DNA of 64,000 nucleotides from the NCBI RefSeq assembly GCF_002844555.1, contig NZ_PJNI01000011.1, forward strand, positions 1 through 64,000, written 5' to 3'. Shown here in pieces: positions 56,763-64,000 of this stretch (within the stretch, counting starts at the first letter, position 1; each line of letters begins with the position of its first letter). Below the pieces are notes generated by a model. It had not been told where the DNA came from, did no database searches, and saw only the letters and a list, made by a program, of their open reading frames with translations. Made by a program: the position numbers and the translations under genes. This DNA comes from Brumimicrobium salinarum (GTDB lineage: Bacteria; Bacteroidota; Bacteroidia; Flavobacteriales_D; Crocinitomicaceae).

Positions 56763-56787
56763 CAAAAAATGCACTCACGCAGTGCAT
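56763..56787 (-). terminator. Possible intrinsic terminator between PglD and PglE genes
   Basis: ATGCACT (56769-56775) and AGTGCAT (56781-56787) form a 7-bp stem with a 5-base loop; on the minus strand six T follow. It lies 14 bases after the acetyltransferase stop, so the aminotransferase gene may depend on read-through or its own promoter. Confidence 0.6.
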
Positions 56788-56800
56788 ATACTTCTTTTTA

Positions 56801-57424
56801 TCATTTATTTTCATCAACTCCACCGATTGTAGACTTAATTATCTTACCAGGATTTCCAACTACCGTTGCGCCGTCCGGAACATCTCTAATGATTACAGCT
56901 CCAGCACCAATTGTGCACCATTTACCAACTTTAATTCCTTGAATTATATTTGCGCCAATACCAATATGAGTTCCTTCTCCAATCTTTACATTCCCAGCTA
57001 TTCCTACGTTAGGAGAAATATGGACGAATTCTTCAATTTTACAATCATGATCAATGGAAGCATTCGTATTGATTATACAATGCTTACCAATTTTCGATTC
57101 TGAATTAATACTTACTCCTGCCATAACTACAGAGCCTATATCTATGTTTACACTACTTGAGAGTGAAGATTTGGGGTGTATTAACTTGGTGTACTCTTTT
57201 AAACCAAACTGCTCAACTATTTTTTTTCTAATTGTATTGTTTCCTATTGATATTATCCAATACTTATCTTTTGCTTTAAACTTATTGTGTATCTGAATAT
57301 TCAAGAGTGACTTTAAATCTGCATTATCATCAACTAAGCCAGTAACTTTCCAATTTGTACTTTCGGCAATTTCAATTAAAACTTTAGCATGACCACTAGC
57401 ACCAAATAAATATAATTCTTTCAT
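56801..57424 (-). CDS. Sugar O/N-acetyltransferase (PglD-like, left-handed beta-helix)
   Basis: A 207-residue protein. The N-terminal Rossmann-like part is KELYLFGASGHAKVLIEIAE in parts (PglD N-domain), followed by hexapeptide repeats (NIDIGSVVMAGVSINSESKIGKHCIIN in parts, then IGIGANIIQGIKVGKWCTIGAGAVII in parts). It acetylates the 4-amino group of UDP-4-amino-4,6-dideoxy-GlcNAc in known PglD enzymes, with the catalytic histidine in NASIDHDCKI. It overlaps the PglC gene by 4 bases. Confidence 0.9.
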   Translation of the reverse strand: MKELYLFGASGHAKVLIEIAESTNWKVTGLVDDNADLKSLLNIQIHNKFKAKDKYWIISIGNNTIRKKIVEQFGLKEYTKLIHPKSSLSSSVNIDIGSVVMAGVSINSESKIGKHCIINTNASIDHDCKIEEFVHISPNVGIAGNVKIGEGTHIGIGANIIQGIKVGKWCTIGAGAVIIRDVPDGATVVGNPGKIIKSTIGGVDENK

Positions 57425-58026
57425 TTATTTCCTTTAAAAACTTCCATCGTAGCTTGTCCGTCTTGAGAAATTCCTTCTCTAACAAACACTTTTTTCAATG
57501 TCAAAAGTATAATTTTTAAGTCTAACCAAAAAGACAAGTGATTTATATAATAAACGTCATATTCAAATTTCTTTTGCCAAGATATAGCATTACGACCATT
57601 TATCTGTGCCCATCCTGTAATTCCTGGTTTTATTTCATGTCTGCGTTTTTGTTCTTCATTGTACAAAGGTAAATACTCCACTAGTAGGGGACGAGGGCCT
57701 ATTAAACTCATGTCTCCTTTTATTACGTTAAGTAATTGAGGAATTTCATCCAAACTTGTTTTCCTTATGAACGAACCTGTTTTTGTTAACCGTAAATAAT
57801 CAGGAAGAAGATTTCCCTGCTTGTCTTTTTTATCATTCATCGTTTTAAACTTGATGACCTTAAAAATACGTTCATTTTTACCTGGACGTTTCTGAAAGAA
57901 AAACGGTTTACCATTATTAGCGAAAATCAGTAGTAGGGTAATGATTAGAAATATAGGAGATAAAATTAAAAATCCAATAAAGGCAGCGAAGAAGTCGAAA
58001 AGGGGTTTTAAGATGGATTTATACAT
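57421..58026 (-). CDS. Undecaprenyl-phosphate sugar-1-phosphate transferase (PglC-like)
   Basis: 201 residues from the ATG at 58026 (MYKSILKPLFDFFAAFIGFL); longer starts run into the upstream glycosyltransferase gene, with which it overlaps by 8 bases. One re-entrant membrane helix near 10-35, then FKTMND, TSLDEIPQLLNVIKGDMSLIGPRP in parts, and KPGITGWAQINGR, as in the small PglC monotopic enzymes. It puts the first phospho-sugar on undecaprenyl phosphate, starting lipid-linked glycan synthesis. Confidence 0.92.
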   Translation of the reverse strand: MYKSILKPLFDFFAAFIGFLILSPIFLIITLLLIFANNGKPFFFQKRPGKNERIFKVIKFKTMNDKKDKQGNLLPDYLRLTKTGSFIRKTSLDEIPQLLNVIKGDMSLIGPRPLLVEYLPLYNEEQKRRHEIKPGITGWAQINGRNAISWQKKFEYDVYYINHLSFWLDLKIILLTLKKVFVREGISQDGQATMEVFKGNK

Positions 58027-59206
58027 GTTTTTCAATTGTATCAGCGAACTGTTTGCAAAGTAAGCCTTTGTCATATTTATTTTTAGCCAGATTTCTTGCA
58101 TTCTCACCCATTTGTTTAATAAGGGCAGTGTCATTTTGTAACAATCGGATTTTATTTACTAATTCTTTAGGTCGGTTAGGGTCAACATAAAATCCACAAT
58201 TGTTTTTTTCTACAATCTCTTTTGTCCATCCAGAAGAGTTAACAATGATTGGTTTTCCAGCGGATAAAGAATCAAATAATTTATTTGGAGAGTTCGTATA
58301 TAAGATTGGAAGGTCTAAAAAACTGACCATGGATACATCACAGAGGTTTACAATTTCAGAAGTTTCCTGCATAGGGAACTTTCCTAAAAACTTAACATTT
58401 GATAATCCTAAATCTTTACATTTATTTATAAGTTGTTCTTTTATAGCACCTCCACCAACAAATATAAACTCCACTGTTTTATCACTATTTAATAACTTTG
58501 CAGATTCAATAATGGTATGAACTCCATTGGCTAATCCTATTGCACCAAAGTGAATGATTTTAAAACTCTCTTGTTTCAAGCCTAGTGATTTCTCTAATTC
58601 TAGATTCTTATCCCTCGGCCAAAACTCATCAATTTTCGACATATTTGGAATCATCGTAGTTTTTTCTTTAGGAACATATTTTAGAACTCCTTCTAACATT
58701 CCAGGTGATAAGGCAATTATATGTTTCGCGTTTTTATAGATTGATTTTTCAAACCTTCGCATTATTCTAATTAGTAGCTTGTTTCGAATTGCCCCCATTT
58801 GTATAGGAACTTCAGGCCATAAATCTCTAACCTCAAAAACATACGGTATTCCCTTAAACCATTTTAATATAAGTGCGGGTACTCCAACCGTTAGTGGTGT
58901 TGAAGTGGCGATGACTAAATCTATATCCTTTTGTTTCATAGCCAATCTACTGGCTTTAAACATAAAACTTAGAAAGGCTTTTAATCGCTGACGAATACTC
59001 ATCGATTGTTGATAATCCTCTTTAATGTATATCACATTAATTCCATCAATTTTTTTTCTTTCTATTTTTTTTGAAATATCAATAGAACTTGTAATCATGG
59101 TAACCTCATGGCCTCGATTAATTAGCTCTTTTGCTAGCCAGTACGACCTAGTTCCTCCAGACTCTGAAGGTGTAACGAAATATTGATGGATGTATAGTAG
59201 ATTCAC
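58019..59206 (-). CDS. Family 4 glycosyltransferase (WbuB-like)
   Basis: A 395-residue GT-B enzyme. The N-terminal half starts MNLLYIHQYFVTPSESGGTRSYW in parts and contains YVFEVRDLWPEVPIQMG, characteristic of the WbuB group. The C-terminal half has the nucleotide-sugar site FLGKFPMQE, LYTNSPNKLFDSLSAGKPII in part, with E/K pattern typical of GT4. It adds a sugar to the lipid-linked chain in the cytoplasm. It overlaps the PglC gene. Confidence 0.93.
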   Translation of the reverse strand: MNLLYIHQYFVTPSESGGTRSYWLAKELINRGHEVTMITSSIDISKKIERKKIDGINVIYIKEDYQQSMSIRQRLKAFLSFMFKASRLAMKQKDIDLVIATSTPLTVGVPALILKWFKGIPYVFEVRDLWPEVPIQMGAIRNKLLIRIMRRFEKSIYKNAKHIIALSPGMLEGVLKYVPKEKTTMIPNMSKIDEFWPRDKNLELEKSLGLKQESFKIIHFGAIGLANGVHTIIESAKLLNSDKTVEFIFVGGGAIKEQLINKCKDLGLSNVKFLGKFPMQETSEIVNLCDVSMVSFLDLPILYTNSPNKLFDSLSAGKPIIVNSSGWTKEIVEKNNCGFYVDPNRPKELVNKIRLLQNDTALIKQMGENARNLAKNKYDKGLLCKQFADTIEKHV

Positions 59207-59233
59207 TTTAATCTTATTTTGATTCTAAAGGTA

Positions 59234-60361
59234 TTACTTCTCTAGAATGTTTTGATAGATGTCTGTATATTTTTTAGCAATTTTAGACCAGTCCAGTTGG
59301 CCTACAACTTGTTGTGGATTAAAATTAAACTTATTATAATTTTCAATGATTTTCAACAATCCATCAGCAATTGATTCGACAGACTTTGGGTTTACAGCTA
59401 CTCCAATGTTTTCTTTAAAAACACCGTCTATTCCTTCGTTTCTAGTGTATAACACAGGGATGCCCTGAGAAAGTGCTTCGGCATATACTAAACCAAACGT
59501 TTCTTGAATTGAGGGCATAACAAAAATATCAGTTTGTTTAAACAGTTTACTTAATGCTGTTTTACTGTAGATTTTACCAAGAAAAGTAATATTCGTTTTG
59601 TTGGAAACTTGAGATAATATTTTTTTTTCTTGGTGTCCACCTCCACCGACAAGTGTTAGTGTGCATTTAATACCCAAATCATTAACTTTTTCAATTGATT
59701 TAATTAATCGCAATACATTCTTTGTTTTCGAAAAGACACCGATATAAAGCAAGTTGACAGGTAAGTTAATTATCATTCTGCGTGGTTTAACGTTTTTCAA
59801 CCAATAATTATCTAAACCATTCAAAATAACAATCGTCTTTTCTGCTAAGCACGCTCCCTGTTGTTTTACTTTATTAATTTCAAGAAATCGTTCTCTATAC
59901 CGTGGGGTGATGAAGATGATTTTTGTTGCTTTACTTAATATCTCAAGCCCTTGCTTTTTTAAGTGAGGTAATTTCCAGAATTGATTTAAATCTGAACCTC
60001 TTACAGCAATTATGTAAGGAATGTTAAACTCTTTATTTAATTTCAGTGCAACAGCTCCATCGCTGAACCAAGTGTGAGCGTGAATGCAACTAACTTTATT
60101 GAACTCTACTTTGGTTTTAATGTCTTTATCAATCTTATTTATTTTAATGTTAAATAAAACACGATCAATGTGCATATTTAAAACATTACTATAAATAATC
60201 TTTGATTCTTTTTCTTTTAGTTCAATACTATTTTTACCAATGCTCTTACTACTTTTTATTGGGGTATAAATTATTTGTTTAACTCCACTTTGATCGAGAT
60301 TTGAAATCAAATTTTTGTAAACAGAAGAGCCAGCATAATCGTTTGTAATGTGGAGAATCAT
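59234..60361 (-). CDS. Family 4 glycosyltransferase
   Basis: A 375-residue GT-B enzyme. HAHTWFSDGAVALKL lies in the acceptor-side half, and in the donor half LYIGVFSKTKNVLRLI and PSIQETFGLVYAEALSQG in part, which includes the E-x7-E pair of the GT4 family. The specific sugar is unknown. It is in line with the other locus genes, 99 bases after the EpsG-type gene. Confidence 0.93.
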   Translation of the reverse strand: MILHITNDYAGSSVYKNLISNLDQSGVKQIIYTPIKSSKSIGKNSIELKEKESKIIYSNVLNMHIDRVLFNIKINKIDKDIKTKVEFNKVSCIHAHTWFSDGAVALKLNKEFNIPYIIAVRGSDLNQFWKLPHLKKQGLEILSKATKIIFITPRYRERFLEINKVKQQGACLAEKTIVILNGLDNYWLKNVKPRRMIINLPVNLLYIGVFSKTKNVLRLIKSIEKVNDLGIKCTLTLVGGGGHQEKKILSQVSNKTNITFLGKIYSKTALSKLFKQTDIFVMPSIQETFGLVYAEALSQGIPVLYTRNEGIDGVFKENIGVAVNPKSVESIADGLLKIIENYNKFNFNPQQVVGQLDWSKIAKKYTDIYQNILEK

Positions 60362-60460
60362 GAATAGTTTTTATTTAACTCTTAGTTGTTGGAAGATATC
60401 TACTGTATAGTATATATCTAATAAAGAATTGTTTATTGTTTTGTAGTTATGACTTTATAG

Positions 60461-61620
60461 TCAATCTTGATCAAAGAAAAACTGATATATTAGATGTGAG
60501 TCTTCTGAAGCTACAGCAATTGAAGATAAAAAAACACCAATAAATAAAACGATTAAAATTAAAAATAATACTTGATTTTGTGGTGTTTTGTTTTTTATTA
60601 AATAATAGGCAAAATAGGCATACATTATTGTTTCAAAAATATAGAAATACCTAAAGGGCCTTGTTACCGAAATATAACCTATAGGAAACATATAGGAAGT
60701 TATTAAACCTATAAAAAAGAGAAAATAAATGATGGTGAATTTGTTGGTATCGTAAAAGTCTTTCAGTTTTTGACTATAAAATATGATAATGATATTGATG
60801 ATTATTTTCGAATAATAAACTAAATTAGTTCCCTCACTTTCAATATAACTGTTTTTAAGACCTTCTATCCCATACGTTTTGCCATAAGCTTTTCCACCTC
60901 CTAATAATGTTTTATAAACATCTAATAAAATTTCGGTTTTAGGTAATAAAAACAGAAAGTAACTTTGAATTAGAAATGCTACTCCGAGCAATAAAAGTTG
61001 TAGCTTTATACTTTTAAAATAGTCTTTTGAATTGCGTAAAATGGGGTAAAGAATGATGAGAATAGCCGCACTATAGTGAAACATACTGCTTGCAATACAC
61101 AATGCCAAATAGGTCCAAAAGCGTTTTTCTGCTATATAACGAACAGCAACTAACCATACGCACAGTGCTAATGCTTGTCTTATTCCATTCATCCAAAAAA
61201 CCCATTCATAGTTAGTGAACAGAAAAAATACTAAAAAGGAAATAGGTACTTCTCATTTTTGAAAGCATAGAAAAAGAGAAATACTTGAATAAATGCAAGA
61301 AAAGAAAAGTAGTAGACATAATGAAGGTTGAGTCCCTGAAAAAAATGGGTTATTATATCAAATAATGGTTCGCCTTTAGATACATCTACTCTCTGCTTGT
61401 AAGCATTTAGATAATCCAAATGATCTACTCCTACATCGTAACGCATTCCAAAAACGATGGCAAATAGAATTAATGGCAGAATGATGTAAATTTTCCAAAA
61501 TGACTTATTCTCTTCCTCAGCTGATACTATTTTAGAATAGCTATGTCTCTGTTGAGTTACCATAGAAAATAACATCATTACAGCAAATAGTGAAGAATAA
61601 ACCAATAAGCTCTGAAGCAT
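60461..61620 (-). pseudogene. EpsG/Wzy-like polysaccharide polymerase, split by a one-base frameshift
   Basis: Two frames, 61231-61620 (MLQSLLVYSSLF..., ending KYLFPF) and 60461-61192 (MNGIRQALALCVW...), encode one membrane protein of about 386 residues. One extra T in the run just before 61231-61237 turns FPF-stop into FPFLVFFLFTNYEWVFWMNGIRQ, with the GIRQALA motif of EpsG-type polymerases at the join. There are about nine or ten hydrophobic segments in total. It would polymerise the repeat unit at the periplasmic side. As given, the frame is broken, which would stop polysaccharide export unless it is a sequence error. Confidence 0.82.
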
Positions 61621-62621
61621 TAGCTGTGTTGTTTAAGTTTTTCTCTAAATAATTGCTTTAACAAAACAGAAACTGCAAAAAGAGGTAAAGAAAAATTGAG
61701 GAGTTTAACTTTGGATTTACTCATTTGAATATCTAAAGTTTCAATTTTAACGGGTACTAGATTTTTTAAATTCCTCATTATTTTGAAAAAATATTTAAAA
61801 GAGAAGCAATAATAAAAATTATAAAATAAAGTAGATACAACACCGTATATTCTGTAATCTAAAATGGCAAGTTGACTTTTTGAGAGTTGTGGATGTTTTT
61901 CTATGTAATTTTTAATAAAAGTAATGCTGTCTGTCATTTTTAAAACCTTTTCCGGGGTCCAGCTTCTTGACGCACTTCCTTCGCGTTCATTGATTATGTA
62001 AAATATTTGATCAATGAAAACAATGTATTGACTGTATAAATGAACTAAGGTTATAAAAATACTGTCTTCACCAATTTTTAAGTCATGTGGAAATTCAATT
62101 CTGTTTTCTTTTAAGAAATGCGTGTTAAAAAGGCATCCGCAGACAGAACCTCTTAAATAAGACTTTTGGGTTATCAATTCATAACCAGAAAAGGATTTAT
62201 CTAAAAAAGAAGAGTCAAAACCATAGTCTTCCTTTTTTAATTTATCTTCTTTTTCTACAAATGATCGAGCAATAATCAGCTCCAAACTTTGATTATCTGT
62301 AGCTTTCATTAAGGTGGATAAAGAGTTGGGGTAAATGGTGTCGTCTCCATCAATAAAAGAAACCCAAGTTCCTTTTGCTTTTTTTAAACCCAAATTTCTG
62401 GCTGCACTTACACCTTTGTTTTCTTGATGAAATACTTGTATGCGTTGGTCTTTTATTGCATAACCATCAATGACTTTTCCCGAGTGATCTGTGCTGCCGT
62501 CATTAATTAACAACAACTCATAGTTTTTAAAATCTTGGTTTAGAATAGAATCTATACACCTAGAAATATCTTTTTCTAAATTGAAAATAGGGACGATTAT
62601 TGTCAATTCAGGATTAGTCAT
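61620..62621 (-). CDS. Family 2 glycosyltransferase
   Basis: A 333-residue GT-A enzyme: NPELTIIVPIFNLEKDISRC in parts, LLINDGSTDHSG (nucleotide-binding), and WVSFIDGDDTIYPNSL with the DxD motif (about 90-100). EGSASRSWTP lies in the catalytic-base region. Two C-terminal hydrophobic stretches. It probably adds one sugar of the repeat unit. It overlaps the polymerase start by 1 base and the pyruvyl transferase end by 8. Confidence 0.92.
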   Translation of the reverse strand: MTNPELTIIVPIFNLEKDISRCIDSILNQDFKNYELLLINDGSTDHSGKVIDGYAIKDQRIQVFHQENKGVSAARNLGLKKAKGTWVSFIDGDDTIYPNSLSTLMKATDNQSLELIIARSFVEKEDKLKKEDYGFDSSFLDKSFSGYELITQKSYLRGSVCGCLFNTHFLKENRIEFPHDLKIGEDSIFITLVHLYSQYIVFIDQIFYIINEREGSASRSWTPEKVLKMTDSITFIKNYIEKHPQLSKSQLAILDYRIYGVVSTLFYNFYYCFSFKYFFKIMRNLKNLVPVKIETLDIQMSKSKVKLLNFSLPLFAVSVLLKQLFREKLKQHS

Positions 62622-63758
62622 TTAATGCCGACGTTAAGAAATCAAATGATTTTTCTTTTTCTTGGTTTAAAATTGTATTCACCCTTTCAAAATCTATTTC
62701 TTCATCCAATAAACTTAGGTTGATTTTATCCTCTTGGTTGATCGCTCTATTTTCAAGATCAAAAGTTTTCAGCAAGGAGTAAAATCGTGAAGCCCCTCTA
62801 GTTTTATTAACTATAGCTATGAATGGTTTGTTAAAAAGAATGGAAAAAGCAGTGCCATGAAAAGAATCTGTAATGATAAACTCAGCATCCATAAAAGCTT
62901 TTAGCCATTGTTCGATTTTTGGGAAAATACATTTGTTAATATCAAAATCATCTTTGTATTCCATTTTGAAATTTTGTTCGGGCAACACTTCAAAGTCTTT
63001 TAACTCTAATTTTTTTCCGATCTCATTAATGATTTGATTTTTATCTTTGTTTCGGTCGAGAACATAACAAAAGAGCGATCCTTCATTTTTTTGAGTTTTT
63101 TCTTTTTCAACCAATGAAATAAATTTTTCTTTTGTTAACAACATCGTCGGATCAACTAAATGCTGAGCTTCTACGTTTAGATAATTTTTGCAGAGTCCCA
63201 CTCCTGCATCTTCACGTACAGAAATAGCATCAAATAATTGGGCCAATTTTTGAAATCGCTTTGTCTCCTCTCCATTAAACTCCCATTCCGAAACACCAAA
63301 GGAAGCAGAGTAAGCTATCTTCTTTACTTGATTGTTATTTTTTAAAAATGCTAAAAACTCGTCGTTGTTACCATGTGCATCATTTCGTCTCCACACCTGA
63401 TCACTTCCTACAATATACGCATCAAAATCGTATTTTTTATGAATTTTTTTATTTCAGTATCTGTAAAGATTGAACTTGTTGTTTGGATATATTTTTTGAC
63501 AAATCCTCGTGTATGCTTATTAATTATGTCGCTTTCTTTTTGGTTTTGCCAACTGCGTAGTTTTACTTTTTTACCAGTTAGTTTTAATAATGCTCTTTTT
63601 CCGACAGAGAGGATTTTGATTATTAATTTTGTTTTGGGAAGTCTATCGATGGTGTACACTTCATGCCCCATTTCTTCTAATACCTGTTGTAGGGCATAGT
63701 TCTGTAGAATGCCGCCATAATTGTAAATAATGGGATGGGTGATAATTCCTATTTTCAT
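62614..63758 (-). pseudogene. Polysaccharide pyruvyl transferase family protein, split by a one-base frameshift
   Basis: 63408-63758 (MKIGIITHPIIYNYGGILQ...) and 62614-63396 encode one protein of about 381 residues. One extra A in the run at 63433-63438 gives FIKKYDFDAYIVGSDQVWRR, restoring the family motif GSDQVWR. Other hallmarks are GILQNYALQQVLEEMGHEV in parts at the start, VSVREDAGVGL and FIITDSFHGTAFSILF. These enzymes add pyruvate ketals to surface glycans, making them acidic. The call is CsaB-type family, with acceptor unknown. Confidence 0.88.
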
Positions 63759-63839
63759 AATGTGATAAGCTTTATATTCGTTTTATAAAGATGGATTCTA
63801 TATTTAATATAATAAAGATTAACGTTTTATATGTTTTTA

Positions 63840-64000
63840 TTATAAATGAACTAAAGTTTCCTCTACACTTCTTCTTTTTGATAGTGTAACTCTAAATTCC
63901 TCTTTGGCAATCCCAATCGGTATCATACAGATAATTTTCTCCGACTTTGGTATAGAAATGATTTTTTCTAATGCTTTTTCATCTTTAACCATTTTACCCC
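63840..64000 (-). CDS. Nitroreductase-like family protein, C-terminal fragment
   Basis: The reading frame is open to the right window edge and ends at TAA (63842-63840). The translated end, KIICMIPIGIAKEEFRVTLS in part, then KRRSVEETLVHL, matches the last 40-50 residues of nitroreductase-family proteins (the conserved IPIG turn and KR.S.EE end). Nitroreductases often lie beside polysaccharide pyruvyl transferases. The start is outside the window. Confidence 0.65.
   Translation of the reverse strand, partial: GKMVKDEKALEKIISIPKSEKIICMIPIGIAKEEFRVTLSKRRSVEETLVHL

Overview
The window is about 64 kb of AT-rich chromosomal DNA from a member of the Bacteroidota, most likely a Flavobacteriales species (possibly near Crocinitomicaceae; this finer placement is a guess). 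The evidence is type IX secretion (T9SS) sorting domains of both type A and type B, Bacteroidota-style promoters (TTG then TAnnTTTG), DUF493, DUF3127 and START-like proteins typical of the phylum, SusCD-free housekeeping clusters, and weak Shine-Dalgarno sites. No rRNA operon, CRISPR array, prophage or complete insertion sequence was seen. There is one tRNA (Met, CAT).

Region 1 to 15 kb: the tail of a T9SS type B surface protein, a dicarboxylate/amino-acid symporter, an Lrp/AsnC regulator divergent from a Cys/Met-metabolism PLP enzyme, a DUF3127 protein, a flavin reductase-like protein, an RluA pseudouridine synthase, a small envelope operon, a secreted M1 aminopeptidase, RuvX, a sodium:solute symporter broken by a frameshift, a START-like protein, a membrane methyltransferase and tRNA-Met. 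Region 15 to 32 kb: Hsp20, a GT2 glycosyltransferase, fructose-6-phosphate aldolase, a three-gene operon of exported protein, ECF sigma factor and membrane anti-sigma-like protein, AlgH, a second ECF sigma factor, LolA, FtsK, and an arginase-ArgS-GlmU-like run. Region 32 to 46 kb: Lon preceded by a duplicated intergenic element, RlmI-type methyltransferase, a TauE permease, an S9D peptidase, a DUF697 GTPase, a CBS/CNNM protein and an ABC1/UbiB kinase.

Region 46 to 54 kb: an operon of a predicted lipid-anchored deaminase, a beta-barrel protein and a DUF2914 membrane protein interrupted by an in-frame TAG; serC-serA; a bTHX ribosomal protein with a long lysine/threonine-rich tail; TrmH; HU; and fmt next to a nested repeat. 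Region 54 to 64 kb: MATE exporter and a surface-polysaccharide locus, read leftwards: nitroreductase-like (cut by the window end), pyruvyl transferase, GT2, EpsG-like polymerase, two GT4 enzymes, and PglC, PglD and PglE homologues that make an N-acetylated amino sugar linked to a lipid carrier.

The most unusual pattern is that four genes, all on the minus strand, are each split by the apparent loss of one base in an A or T run. Adding one base restores a continuous reading frame in each. This looks either like homopolymer error in the assembly or like genuine slippage or decay. No clearly new multi-gene system was found; the best candidates for follow-up are the sigma-factor operon at 17.8 to 20.3 kb and the deaminase/beta-barrel/DUF2914 operon at 46.4 to 48.8 kb.
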